Position numbers and translations under genes: made by a program | DNA from: Deltaproteobacteria bacterium | GTDB lineage: Bacteria; Desulfobacterota; B13-G15; RBG-16-54-18 | DNA: 32,734 nt | Assembly (NCBI GenBank): GCA_019308925.1 | Contig: JAFDHG010000016.1 | Coordinates: forward strand, 1-32,734 | Reading direction: 5' to 3' | The notes under the pieces: generated by a model | The model's database searches: none | What the model saw: the letters and a program-made list of their open reading frames with translations, nothing else | Told to the model about the DNA's origin: nothing | Part shown: piece by piece, positions 15,583 through 24,323 of the stretch | Layout of the letters: each line of letters starts with the position of its first letter | Numbering within the stretch: position 1 is the first letter of the stretch

Positions 15583-15671
15583 CTTTTCATGACCTCATTT
15601 TTACATGGTTGTGCTAAGCTAAGCTCCCCTATAAATCTATCCCAACTCCTCCATAAAAGGGAAGGGATATG

Positions 15672-15700
15672 TTGACATGATGGTAGATGAGGCATAATAT
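15672..15700 (+). promoter_or_regulatory. Sigma-70-type promoter for trmFO
   Basis: A perfect TTGACA (15672-15677), a 17-base spacer and TAATAT (15695-15700). Transcription would begin near 15707, about 48 bases before the trmFO start. It is one of the two best promoter matches in the window. Confidence 0.7.
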
Positions 15701-15754
15701 TTTTTGGATCTTCCCTCATGTAATTGGTAGAACTGAGGGGATTCAAGGATTCCA

Positions 15755-17101
15755 GTGGTCAAGCGAAATACCGTGAATAGGATAAAGGGAATACGTGAAG
15801 GCCGACTTCTGATCATCGGCGGAGGGTTGGCCGGGTGTGAGGCGGCTTGGCAGGCGGCGCGCAGGGGGGCAACGGTGACCCTCTATGAGATGAAGCCGAA
15901 GAGGTTCTCGGAGGCCCACCGCTCCCCCTTCTTAGGGGAGCTTGTCTGCAGCAACTCCCTCAAGTCAGATGCCCTGGACAGCGCCCCTGGCCTCCTCAAA
16001 GAGGAGATGCGCAGGTTGGGCTCTCTTATCATCTGGGCGGCGGATAACAGTAGGGTCCCTGCCGGAAGTGCCCTGGCCGTGGACAGGGAGGATTTCGCCA
16101 GCCGTATCACCCAGGCCCTGGAGGCCAGGCAGGAGGTCGAGATCATCAGACAGGAGGTGACCTCCATCCCTGAGCAGGGGGTGGTAATCATTGCCACCGG
16201 CCCCCTCACCTCCAGCGCCCTTGCTGAGGCCATTATGGGGTTGACCCATAGCCGTCACCTCTACTTCTACGACGCCATCTCCCCCATCGTAACGGCGGAG
16301 TCCATCGACTTTGAGATTGCCTTTAAGGGGTCCAGATATGGTAAGGGGGGAGATGATTACATAAACTGCCCCCTAAACAGGGAGGAATATTATCGCTTCG
16401 TGGAGGCCTTGAGAAGGGGTGAAAAGGTTTCCCTGAGGGGTTTTGAGGAGGCCATGCCCTTTGAGGGTTGCCTCCCGATCGAGGATCTGGCAGAGAGGGG
16501 AGATGATACCCTCGCCTTCGGCCCCATGAAGCCGGTGGGATTGGTAGAGCCGCGTACGGCAAGACAACCCTTTGCCGTAGTGCAGCTCAGACAGGAGAAC
16601 AGAGAGGGGACCCTGCACAACATGGTGGGGTTTCAGACCAAGCTGAAGTATCATGCACAAGAAAGGATCTTTCGGCTGATACCAGGGTTGGAGAGGGCGG
16701 AATTTGTCCGTTATGGCAGCCTACATCGCAACACCTTTATCGATGCCCCCCGGCTCTTGCAGGAGACCCTGCAACTCAGGAGCGATCCCAGGGTCTTCTT
16801 CGCCGGTCAGATCAGCGGGGTGGAGGGTTATGTGGAGTCGGCGGCCATGGGGCTTTTGGCAGGGATCAACGCGGCACGTTACCTCAACAACCAGGGGATC
16901 ATCACACCCCCGAGGACTACGGCCTTGGGGGCCCTGGTGGGACACATTACCAATACCTACGTCAGAGATTACCAGCCCATGAACATAAATTTCGGTCTCT
17001 TTCCTCCCCTAGCAGAGAGGGGGCGCAGAAGGGAAAAGAGGAGGCGTATGGCCGAGAGGGCCTTGAAGGACCACGAGATTTGGAAGGAGGCCATAGGGTG
17101 A
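15755..17101 (+). CDS. trmFO: tRNA (uracil-5-)-methyltransferase, folate/FAD-dependent
   Basis: A 448-residue enzyme that makes 5-methyluridine at tRNA position 54 using methylenetetrahydrofolate and FADH2. The FAD dinucleotide motif is [20 protein letters not shown] (residues 18-37). The two conserved cysteines of the family are seen: C65 in [11 protein letters not shown] and C239 in PFEGCLPIE. The C-terminal FAD-contact region [19 protein letters not shown] is complete. Translation probably starts at GTG 15755; a later in-frame GTG at 15773 is possible, and neither has an ideal ribosome-binding site. The stop overlaps the GTG of the next gene (GTGA), so the two are coupled. Confidence 0.95.
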   Translation: MVKRNTVNRIKGIREGRLLIIGGGLAGCEAAWQAARRGATVTLYEMKPKRFSEAHRSPFLGELVCSNSLKSDALDSAPGLLKEEMRRLGSLIIWAADNSRVPAGSALAVDREDFASRITQALEARQEVEIIRQEVTSIPEQGVVIIATGPLTSSALAEAIMGLTHSRHLYFYDAISPIVTAESIDFEIAFKGSRYGKGGDDYINCPLNREEYYRFVEALRRGEKVSLRGFEEAMPFEGCLPIEDLAERGDDTLAFGPMKPVGLVEPRTARQPFAVVQLRQENREGTLHNMVGFQTKLKYHAQERIFRLIPGLERAEFVRYGSLHRNTFIDAPRLLQETLQLRSDPRVFFAGQISGVEGYVESAAMGLLAGINAARYLNNQGIITPPRTTALGALVGHITNTYVRDYQPMNINFGLFPPLAERGRRREKRRRMAERALKDHEIWKEAIG

Positions 17102-18012
17102 TCGGCTTGTCCACGGTCTGGACCTCCCGGGACGCCCAATCTGGTCAGGAACTTCTAGGGCCCATCCTCGATTTGGGATTTGAGGGGGTGGAGCTGGAAT
17201 ATCGCATCACGCAGCAGCTCTATGAGGAGATCCGCCCCCGCCTCAGGGCCCATGAACTGCGGGTATTGAGCATCCATAACTACTTTCCCGTCCCTGATAT
17301 CCTTCCCCTTGAGCGCGCGAGCGGGGACTGCTTTTCCCTCTCATCGCTGGATAGGGAGGAGCGGGAGAAGGGGGTCTCCTACACCTCCCGCACCCTCGAG
17401 GTCGCCCACGACCTGGAGGCGCAGGCCGTGGTCCTGCACCTGGGCATGGTGGAGACGGGATTACCAAAGGACGGGTTGCAGGAGCTCTATAGGGAGGGAA
17501 GATGGGAAGGGGAAGGAGAACCGCTGCTACAGCGGGAGATGGAGGAGCGAGGTCGCCAGAGGGAACCTCATCTGGATGCCGTCTTTTTCAGCTTGGAGAG
17601 GATCTTGAAGAGGGCGGAGAGATTGGGGGTGACCCTGGGGATAGAAAACCGCTACTACCTTCAGGAGATACCCGATAAGGAGGAGATAGGGATCATCCTT
17701 GAGCAGTTCTGCGGCGGCCCCATCGGCTACTGGCACGATACCGGCCATGCCGCCACCTTGGAGACCTTGGGGATACTGGGGCATGAAGAGCTCTTGCAGT
17801 TATATGCCCCCAGGTTGGTGGGGGTCCACCTGCATGACGCCCTTGGGGTAGACGATCATAGACCACCAGGGGAGGGGGAGATCGACTTTGGGATGGTGAA
17901 GGGGTATCTCCCGGATGGTGCGATAAAGATCATGGAGATCCATCCTCAGGCGACAGGAGAGGAGGTTCTGAAGGGGCTGGCATTTCTGAAGGAGAAAAGG
18001 ATAGGGCCTTAA
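17098..18012 (+). CDS. Sugar phosphate isomerase/epimerase-like TIM-barrel protein
   Basis: A 304-residue member of the xylose isomerase-like/AP endonuclease family 2 superfamily. Supporting stretches are [60 protein letters not shown] and [11 protein letters not shown]. The Glu, His and Asp residues in these are the usual metal ligands. The start is GTG 17098, because AAGGAGG lies eight bases upstream and the codon overlaps the trmFO stop; the longer TTG-started frame has no such site. The reaction is not predictable from sequence alone. Its 3' end overlaps that of the convergent namZ by four bases. Confidence 0.83.
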   Translation: MIGLSTVWTSRDAQSGQELLGPILDLGFEGVELEYRITQQLYEEIRPRLRAHELRVLSIHNYFPVPDILPLERASGDCFSLSSLDREEREKGVSYTSRTLEVAHDLEAQAVVLHLGMVETGLPKDGLQELYREGRWEGEGEPLLQREMEERGRQREPHLDAVFFSLERILKRAERLGVTLGIENRYYLQEIPDKEEIGIILEQFCGGPIGYWHDTGHAATLETLGILGHEELLQLYAPRLVGVHLHDALGVDDHRPPGEGEIDFGMVKGYLPDGAIKIMEIHPQATGEEVLKGLAFLKEKRIGP

Positions 18013-19184
18013 TAGAGAAGATACTTCTCCCTTATCGTCATAAAACCATCCAGCCCCTTCGCCCAGGTGCTCTCCATCTCATCCAGGTCTCTTCCCCCCT
18101 CTAACCCCTTACGGATATCCTCATCGCCGGTGATGATATCAAATGGTAGCCTGACAGATTCATACTCATAAGGAGGGGGACGCCAGGCGAACTCTTCAGG
18201 CCATCTCTTTATGACCTCCTGGATGATGGCGAGTGCCGTATAGTATGGCTTAAAGGCCTCAGGGTCGGTCACATGCAACTGGAGCCCCTGGCAGGGTTGT
18301 CCCCTCCATTTGTCGAACTGGGGGATAAAGGAGATCTCCCTGAAGATCACTCCAGCAAGTCCCCTTCTCTCCAACCCCTGCTTCAGAGGGCGGGGGTCTA
18401 TATAGGGGGCCCCAAAGAACTCGAAGGGCTTGGTGGTCCCCCTCCCTTCCGATAGATTGGTTCCCTCCAAGAGGACCTGGCCGGGGTACACCATGGCGGT
18501 ATTGGGTGCCGGGATGTTGGGGGATGGGTTTACCCAAGGTAGTCCGGTATGGGAGAAGAGATACTCCCTTTTGTAACCCTCCATGGTTATTACCTCTATT
18601 TCCGCCCCTATCTTATTTTCCCCGTTGAAGAAGAGGGCCAATTCCCCCATGGTCATACCGTGACGCATGGGCAGGGGGCAGTAGCCAACAAAGGAACGAA
18701 GTTCTTCCCTGAGGAGGTTCCCCTCCACCTGCTCTCCCCCGATGGGGTTGGGACGATCCAATACGATCGCCCTCTTCCCATACTTGGCAGCTGCCTCCAG
18801 GCAGAGGCCCATGGTGGTGGCAAATGTGTAGATCCTGGCCCCTACATCCTGCAGATCGACGAGCAGACAATCGATCTTTTCCAGCATCTCCTCAGTAGGG
18901 GTCCGGGTGCGGGAGGAATAGAGGCTGTAGATGGGGATCTTCAGATGAGGATCGACCTCGTCCTCTGTCTCGACCATGTTGGCCTGGGCCTCCCCCCTGA
19001 TCCCATGCTGGGGGGCAAAGAGGGCCCTGAGATTCCTCCCCGCCAGCTCAGCCAAGACCTCCTTGGTGTGCCTGAAGGATGGGTCAACAGAGGCCTGGTT
19101 GACCAAGAGGCCGATCCTCGCCTTCTGCAACCAAGGGGGGGTATGGTCTCTAAACCTCTCAATCCCCAGGATCACCCTCTTCAT
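18009..19184 (-). CDS. NamZ/DUF1343 family exo-beta-N-acetylmuramidase
   Basis: A 391-residue protein of the DUF1343 family, of which Bacillus subtilis NamZ (YbbC) is the characterised exo-N-acetylmuramidase. It carries the family's conserved blocks: IGLLVNQASVD, LFAPQHGIRGE, PIYSLYSS, DCLLVDLQDVGARIYTF, VLDRPNPIGG, PMRHGMTMGELALF, LPWVNPSPNIP and LEGTNLSEGRGTT. It should release terminal MurNAc from muropeptide-free glycans. No secretion signal is seen, which suggests cytoplasmic recycling rather than scavenging. Its ATG lies three bases after the nagZ stop. In Bacillus the same two activities are also in one operon, which supports the assignment. Confidence 0.9.
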   Translation of the reverse strand: MKRVILGIERFRDHTPPWLQKARIGLLVNQASVDPSFRHTKEVLAELAGRNLRALFAPQHGIRGEAQANMVETEDEVDPHLKIPIYSLYSSRTRTPTEEMLEKIDCLLVDLQDVGARIYTFATTMGLCLEAAAKYGKRAIVLDRPNPIGGEQVEGNLLREELRSFVGYCPLPMRHGMTMGELALFFNGENKIGAEIEVITMEGYKREYLFSHTGLPWVNPSPNIPAPNTAMVYPGQVLLEGTNLSEGRGTTKPFEFFGAPYIDPRPLKQGLERRGLAGVIFREISFIPQFDKWRGQPCQGLQLHVTDPEAFKPYYTALAIIQEVIKRWPEEFAWRPPPYEYESVRLPFDIITGDEDIRKGLEGGRDLDEMESTWAKGLDGFMTIREKYLLY

Positions 19185-19187
19185 GCT

Positions 19188-20252
19188 TCACCCCTGGAAG
19201 AGTTCCTGGGAGAAGGCTAGATCCTCCTCTTGCCTCAGCTCCCTCAAGTCTCCGGAGCCTCTATAGGGATATTGCTCCTTTAGCCTCAAGATCCGGTATA
19301 CGGCCTCAGCGGCCCTCGCTTGGGGGATTTCCCCTGTAGCAACCCCCCTCTCTAAGGTCTCCAGGAGCCCATCGACCTCTTCCCCACCCACTAATAAAAG
19401 GTCCACGCCCGCCTTCAGGGCCTCGACACCCCTTTGCTCCAAGGGCCCCCATTGGGAGAGGGCCCCCATGAGAAGGTCGTCGGAGATCACCACACCCTCA
19501 AATCCGAGGTCCTGGCGCAGCAGGCCCTGAATGATGGGGGGGGACAGGGTGGTTGGGCGCTCGGGGTCTAGAGCAGGGCAGAGGAGGTGTCCGGTCATGA
19601 TTGCGGCCACACCTGAGCGGGCAGCCCTCTGGAAGGGGATCAGCTCGGCCCCTTCCATCTCTTCCCTGGATCTCTCAAGAGTGGGGAGCGCTTGGTGGCT
19701 GTCCGTTTCAGTGGCCCCGTGGCCCGGAAAATGCTTGGCGCAGGCAGCCACCCCTTCCCCCTGGAGCCCCTCGATATAGGCGGCCACCATTGTGCCCACC
19801 AACTGGGGATCTTTGCCGAAGCTTCTGGTGCCGATTACTCGATTTTGCGGGTGTAGAAGGATATCAGCCACCGGGGCCAAATTCATGTTGATCCCTATTA
19901 AGGCCAGCTCCCTCCCGGTGATCCGTGCCGCCCTGCGCACCAGATCCGAATCCCCTATTCTGCCCATTGCCCAAGGGCTGGGGAGGGGGATGACCCCTTC
20001 TTTGATCCTGGTTACCGGGCCGTGCTCTTGATCAATGGCCACCGACAATGGTATTTTCAGCCCCCTGGAGAGGGCGGCCTCCTGAAGTTCCCGGATCAGC
20101 TCAGCCACCTGAGATGGATTGTGACAGTTGCGGGCGTAGAGGATGATCCCCCCTACTCCCCTTTCGATAAGTCTTTTGACCTCTTTCGAGGGGATGAGTC
20201 CATCGATCCCCATCATCACCACCTGGGCGATCTTGCCCCTCAACTCATCCAT
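19188..20252 (-). CDS. nagZ: Beta-N-acetylhexosaminidase, glycoside hydrolase family 3
   Basis: A 354-residue single-domain GH3 enzyme that removes terminal GlcNAc from peptidoglycan fragments. The diagnostic KHFPGHG (173-179) is followed by the catalytic Asp-His pair D184-S-H186. The nucleophile is the first Asp of VISDD (D258). The early strand motifs GGIILYARN and PLSVAIDQEHGPVTRI are also standard. No signal peptide is present, consistent with the cytoplasmic NagZ of Gram-negative bacteria. It is followed at three bases by namZ and preceded by a 48-base gap to the radical SAM gene, so a three-gene transcript is possible. The C-terminal 40 residues are a short helical extension. Confidence 0.93.
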   Translation of the reverse strand: MDELRGKIAQVVMMGIDGLIPSKEVKRLIERGVGGIILYARNCHNPSQVAELIRELQEAALSRGLKIPLSVAIDQEHGPVTRIKEGVIPLPSPWAMGRIGDSDLVRRAARITGRELALIGINMNLAPVADILLHPQNRVIGTRSFGKDPQLVGTMVAAYIEGLQGEGVAACAKHFPGHGATETDSHQALPTLERSREEMEGAELIPFQRAARSGVAAIMTGHLLCPALDPERPTTLSPPIIQGLLRQDLGFEGVVISDDLLMGALSQWGPLEQRGVEALKAGVDLLLVGGEEVDGLLETLERGVATGEIPQARAAEAVYRILRLKEQYPYRGSGDLRELRQEEDLAFSQELFQG

Positions 20253-20300
20253 TTTGTCCCCAGGGTATAGTCTCTTTCGGACCGATGAAATGGGAAGACC

Positions 20301-21812
20301 TTATGCGAGCCCCTTCTCCTTGGACACCCACAAGAGCCCCTCGAAGATCTTTCTGAAGTGGAATCCATAGATGGCGAAGGTAACGGCCAGGGGGAAGGAT
20401 CGTGGATGCCTAACCAGTGTCCAAAATAGGAGTCTCCAATAATAAAATCTCTCCCTTCCCTCTATCCCCAAGAGCCACATGGACCTCAAAAATGCCTTGA
20501 GGTAGGCAAAACTAAAAGAGGAAGGCTGTTTGTTGGAAGGCCTATATTCATGGAGAAAGGTCTTGATCCTCCTATAATAATGTCTCGGGGAATAGATGGT
20601 CTTCATGATTTTTTTGTAGCCATCGACGAGCGTTTCGTAACCCATCTTGGGGACGAAGTTTATGGAGCAGTCGGTGTTATCACCCGAGATTTCATGCAAC
20701 AGACGATCCTCTTTTCGCAGGCGTTTATAGAGGCGGGTCCCACGCGGGGCATTGAGCAGACCCACCATGGCAGTGACAATCCCACTCTTTTGTATAAAAT
20801 TGATCTGTCTCTCAAAGATGGAAGGGGGGTCGTGGTCGAAACCCACGATAAATCCCCCTGTTACCTGAAGGCCGTGCTGCTGGATCTTTTTTACACAGGC
20901 CACCAAGTCCCTGTTTCTGTTCTGAAGCTTACTGCATTCGACCAAACTCTCTTCATAAGGGGTCTCAATACCGACAAATACCGTGTCGAACCCCGCCTCC
21001 ACCATCAATCTCATGAGCTCTTCGTCGTCAGACAGGTCTATGGATGCCTCGGTGAAGAGCGAAAAGGGATAATTCTTTTCCTTCATCCAATCAATTATGG
21101 CCGGCAGGATCTCCGCCTTTAACTTCTTCTTGTTCCCGATGAAATTATCGTCAACAAAGAATACCCCTCCTCTCCAGCCATGGTCATACAGACTGTTTAA
21201 CTCAACCACTATCTGTCCCTTGTCCTTTGTCCGGGGTACCCGTCCGTTCAACACGATGATGTCGCAGAACTCGCAGTTGAAGGGGCAACCCCGGGAATAT
21301 TGGATGTTCATGGCGGCGTATGCTTTCATCTCGAGGAGTCCCCACAGTGGAGGAGGGGTCTCTTTTAGATCCGGCCATTCACGGGTGGTGTATATATGTC
21401 GGGCATATCCATTCTTTAGGTCTTTCAAAAATGGAGGAAGGGTTTTCTCGGCCTCGTTGAGGACCAGGTGATCTACATCCTCAAACTCCTCGCGCTCGGC
21501 AGTGAAGAGGGGACCCCCCGCCACTGTCTTGACCCCCATCCTTTTGCATCTGTTGATCACCTCTCTTGCCGACTCCCTCTGGACGGCCATGGCGCTGATG
21601 AAGACATAGTCAGCCCATTGGAGGGCCTCATCGCTTAAGGGCCTTACGTTCATATCTATAAGCTTCTTTTTCCACTCCCTGGGGAGCATGGCGGCTACAG
21701 TAAGCAGTCCCAGAGGGGGGAAGGATGCCTTTTTAGAGATGAACTTCAGGGCATGTTTGAAGCTCCAGAAGGTGTCGGGGTACTTTGGATAAATCAAAAG
21801 AATCTTCATCAT
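20301..21812 (-). CDS. B12-binding-type radical SAM protein (DUF4070 group)
   Basis: A protein of 503 residues from the chosen start. Residues 1-130 form the cobalamin-binding-like Rossmann domain (MKILLIYPKYPDTFW, SFPPLGLLTVAAMLP, VKTVAGGPLFTA) without the DxHxxG motif, as is usual for this class. The radical SAM cluster is C176-x3-C180-x2-C183 in SRGCPFNCEFCD, followed by FFVDDNFIGN and DTVFVGIETP. The C-terminal region is the DUF4070 type found in hopanoid C-2 methylase (HpnP) and many uncharacterised relatives. A methylase of lipid or natural-product carbon is possible but not established. AAAGGGA lies just before the tandem ATG codons (21812, 21809), preferred over the GTG at 21827. Confidence 0.87.
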   Translation of the reverse strand: MMKILLIYPKYPDTFWSFKHALKFISKKASFPPLGLLTVAAMLPREWKKKLIDMNVRPLSDEALQWADYVFISAMAVQRESAREVINRCKRMGVKTVAGGPLFTAEREEFEDVDHLVLNEAEKTLPPFLKDLKNGYARHIYTTREWPDLKETPPPLWGLLEMKAYAAMNIQYSRGCPFNCEFCDIIVLNGRVPRTKDKGQIVVELNSLYDHGWRGGVFFVDDNFIGNKKKLKAEILPAIIDWMKEKNYPFSLFTEASIDLSDDEELMRLMVEAGFDTVFVGIETPYEESLVECSKLQNRNRDLVACVKKIQQHGLQVTGGFIVGFDHDPPSIFERQINFIQKSGIVTAMVGLLNAPRGTRLYKRLRKEDRLLHEISGDNTDCSINFVPKMGYETLVDGYKKIMKTIYSPRHYYRRIKTFLHEYRPSNKQPSSFSFAYLKAFLRSMWLLGIEGRERFYYWRLLFWTLVRHPRSFPLAVTFAIYGFHFRKIFEGLLWVSKEKGLA

Positions 21813-21904
21813 TGATCCCTTTTTCACCTTCCTAATGGATGAAAAAGATAGGTATCTCAGATGAACCGATATCCAAAAAGGGAGGTCTTTTTATTTTGAT
21901 GTTA

Positions 21905-21933
21905 ACTATACACTAATTACGATTTATATACAA
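21905..21933 (-). promoter_or_regulatory. Possible promoter of the B12-type radical SAM gene
   Basis: On the minus strand TTGTAT, 17 bases, TATAGT. The -10 element is good and the -35 element poor. The leader would be about 85 bases. Confidence 0.4.
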
Positions 21934-22122
21934 TAAATTTTTTTCTTTATAAACTAAACCCCGAATATCAACAAGATTCAAGAAGGAAAATATTTTTCTC
22001 CCCTCAGTGAAGGAAGATTGGACGGGAGTGAAATAAGATTCAGATTCCTTACATATTGCAAAAACACCTTTGGACGACAATCCATCAAGACCTAAGCCCA
22101 AAGGCATAAACTAATTATCAAC
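21934..22122. other. AT-rich intergenic DNA
   Basis: The 310-base gap between the DUF4412 stop and the radical SAM start holds the promoter above and, in this part, a 64-codon minus-strand frame without a ribosome-binding site or recognisable family. I see no supported gene. Confidence 0.5.
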
Positions 22123-22704
22123 CTACATTGAAAGCTTTCTATATCCTGCCGGTATCTCAAATAAAGAATCTAGGACCTTCTTTTCTTTTATGTTTTTGTA
22201 CTCAGTAAACATGTAATGGGATGGTGCTTTATGTTCTGCTTTAATTGGATAGTTGAGCTTTTTCGAAAACCATTGGGTCACAGTGCCCGTAGATTTATCA
22301 TGGTAGATATACTGATATTTTTCGCAAACATATCCGCTTACTTTTTCTTTGCCGAGATATCTTTTTTCGGCCATGTCCTTTATTTTCTGTTCTATTTTAG
22401 GGTCATTCGCTGCACCCCCGAGACTCGACATCTCCATGTAGATCTTCTCCTCCGGCATCAGGTTCCAGACAACATTTTTGTCCATCCGTAAAATTATCAC
22501 TTGTTTTTCCCCTCTTTGTAAAAATTCTTGTCTTATCTTGTCTCCTTTAACATAGACTTTGCCTGTGAGTGTCTCTCCACGCTGTTTTAGGATCATGTCT
22601 GCAGAAAATTCGACGGCAATGCTCGAGCTGGAAAAGACAAAAATACCAATAACAACTGCTAATAAAATGCCTAAACTTGAAAGTATTCTTTTTTTCATCT
22701 TCAT
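22123..22704 (-). CDS. DUF4412 / LolA-like periplasmic protein
   Basis: A 193-residue exported protein. Residues about 6-30 are a signal peptide (RILSSLGILLAVVIGIFVF, cleavage near SSSIAVEF). The mature part begins FSADMILKQRGETLTGKVYVKGDKIRQEF and continues VIILRMDKNVVWNLMPEEKIYMEM and GKEKVSGYVCEKYQYIY. These strands are the DUF4412/outer-membrane-lipoprotein-sorting-like half-barrel, which in LolA carries lipid moieties. The C-terminal PIKAEHKA and LFEIPAGYRKL are typical of the group. The ligand is unknown. It is a single gene with its own likely promoter at 22823-22852. Confidence 0.75.
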   Translation of the reverse strand: MKMKKRILSSLGILLAVVIGIFVFSSSSIAVEFSADMILKQRGETLTGKVYVKGDKIRQEFLQRGEKQVIILRMDKNVVWNLMPEEKIYMEMSSLGGAANDPKIEQKIKDMAEKRYLGKEKVSGYVCEKYQYIYHDKSTGTVTQWFSKKLNYPIKAEHKAPSHYMFTEYKNIKEKKVLDSLFEIPAGYRKLSM

Positions 22705-23032
22705 CCCTCCTTTTATTTGTTATTTCTCATTACCCTCCTTATCAGCTTTCAATCCCTCTTTTTCTCCCATCAAAATACCTCTCTACAATGTCTTTACTTT
22801 TTCGAAATCCTTTTATTGCAGCATCTTAGGTAAGAAGAGATTAGTATGTCAAGAAAATTTCTGTACAGCTAGCCGGCTTCTGAAAAAAGAAAGGGGCTTA
22901 CAAAACCACATGGAGGCCATTTTTCTCCTTTTGCCATTGATGGATTTTCGCTAACGTGGTAGATTACGTAGGCCACCCTGAGGATGGAGGGGGGTGGTTT
23001 TGCGTCGCTTGAGGTAAAAGGGGGATCGAAGG
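22705..23032. other. Divergent intergenic region, DUF4412 gene to hemL
   Basis: No ORF of interest. It contains the minus-strand promoter for the DUF4412 gene. The last 80 bases before hemL are GC-rich and G-heavy and contain its ribosome-binding region (AAAGGGGGATCGAAGG). No promoter for hemL was identified. Confidence 0.5.
22823..22852 (-). promoter_or_regulatory. Likely promoter of the DUF4412 gene
   Basis: On the minus strand a perfect TTGACA, an 18-base spacer and TAAGAT. The leader would be about 110 bases. Confidence 0.5.
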
Positions 23033-24313
23033 ATGGAGGATTCGGAAAGGCTCTTCCAGGAGGCTAAGAGATATATCCCAGGTGGTGTGAACAGCCCAGT
23101 GCGAGCCTTCCGGGCAGTGAGGGGCACTCCCCTCTTCATCCAGCGGGCCCAGGGGTCAAAGATCTGGGATGTGGATGGAAGGGAATATATCGATTACGTG
23201 GCCTCTTGGGGTCCCATGATCCTGGGACATGCCCACCCCCGGGTGGTGGAGGCCCTTCAGCTTGCTGCTGGGAGGGGAACCAGCTACGGGGCCCCCACAG
23301 CCTTGGAGGTGGAGCTCGCCTCCCTCGTTGTGGAGGCGGTCCCCTCAGTGGAAATGGTGCGGATGGTCAACTCCGGGACCGAGGCGGTGATGAGCGCCAT
23401 TCGCTTGGCCAGGGGTTATACAAAGAGGGATAAAGTCATCAAGTTCGAGGGTTGCTACCACGGTCACTCCGATGGCCTCTTGGTGCGGGCAGGCTCTGGA
23501 GCTACTACCTTTGGGATGCCGGACAGCCCCGGGGTTCCAGATGATTATGCGCGCAATACACTGCTTGCCCCCTTCAATGACCTGGATGCAGTCAAGGGGT
23601 TGGTGCTGGCCAACTCCGGCCAGATCGCCTGCATTATCCTGGAGCCCATTGCCGGGAACATGGGGGTGATCCCCCCACAGGAGGGGTTTCTCGAGGGGTT
23701 GAGGAAACTGTGTGATGAAGAGGGAATCGTCTTGATCTTTGACGAGGTAATCACCGGTTTTCGGGTGGGGTGGTCTGGAGCCCAAGGGCTCTATGGTGTG
23801 ATGCCAGAGCTCACCTGCCTCGGAAAGATCATCGGCGGTGGACTGCCAGTGGGGGCCTTCGGCGGGAAGAAGGAGATTATGGAGGAGCTGGCCCCGGCAG
23901 GGGGGATCTATCAGGCCGGGACCCTCTCTGGAAACCCCCTGGCTATGACCGCGGGGATAGAGACCTTGAAGCTTCTGAGGGAGGAGGGGACCTATCGACG
24001 TCTAGAGGAGAAGGCCTCTTACCTCTGCACTGAGGCCGATAAGATCGCCCACACGGCAGGTGCCCCGACCTCGTTCACCAGGGTGGATTCCATGTTCTGC
24101 ACCTTCTTCACCTCCGGGCCGGTAATGGACTACGCCTCGGCAAAAAGGAGCGACACCGAGGCCTTTCGGCGCTACTTCTGGGCCCTTTTAGAGCAGGGGA
24201 TCTACATCGCCCCTTCCCAGTTTGAGGCGGGTTTTCTCTCCCTGGCCCACACCGACGAGGACATTGAGAAGACCCTCTCTGCCCTTCATCGTGCCTTTCG
24301 AGCCGCCTGTTAG
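23033..24313 (+). CDS. hemL: Glutamate-1-semialdehyde 2,1-aminomutase
   Basis: A 426-residue PLP enzyme converting glutamate-1-semialdehyde to 5-aminolevulinate, the entry to heme, siroheme and cobalamin in the C5 pathway. The N-terminal [19 protein letters not shown] is the GSAM signature. [18 protein letters not shown] and CYHGH contact the cofactor, FDEVITGFR binds the PLP ring nitrogen, and K265 in [17 protein letters not shown] forms the Schiff base. Length and motifs are those of the family, so it should be active. It sits first in a two-gene unit with the MmgE/PrpD gene ten bases downstream. Confidence 0.96.
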   Translation: MEDSERLFQEAKRYIPGGVNSPVRAFRAVRGTPLFIQRAQGSKIWDVDGREYIDYVASWGPMILGHAHPRVVEALQLAAGRGTSYGAPTALEVELASLVVEAVPSVEMVRMVNSGTEAVMSAIRLARGYTKRDKVIKFEGCYHGHSDGLLVRAGSGATTFGMPDSPGVPDDYARNTLLAPFNDLDAVKGLVLANSGQIACIILEPIAGNMGVIPPQEGFLEGLRKLCDEEGIVLIFDEVITGFRVGWSGAQGLYGVMPELTCLGKIIGGGLPVGAFGGKKEIMEELAPAGGIYQAGTLSGNPLAMTAGIETLKLLREEGTYRRLEEKASYLCTEADKIAHTAGAPTSFTRVDSMFCTFFTSGPVMDYASAKRSDTEAFRRYFWALLEQGIYIAPSQFEAGFLSLAHTDEDIEKTLSALHRAFRAAC

Positions 24314-24323
24314 GACAGAACTC

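Noticed and set aside
21913-22107. 64-codon minus-strand ORF between the DUF4412 and radical SAM genes
   Set aside because: No ribosome-binding site, no recognisable family, and it lies in AT-rich intergenic DNA over the likely radical SAM promoter.
24222-24323. Upstream extension of the MmgE/PrpD protein into hemL
   Set aside because: The extra 34 residues are out of frame over the hemL C-terminus. The ATG at 24324 has its own ribosome-binding site and begins the conserved family sequence.
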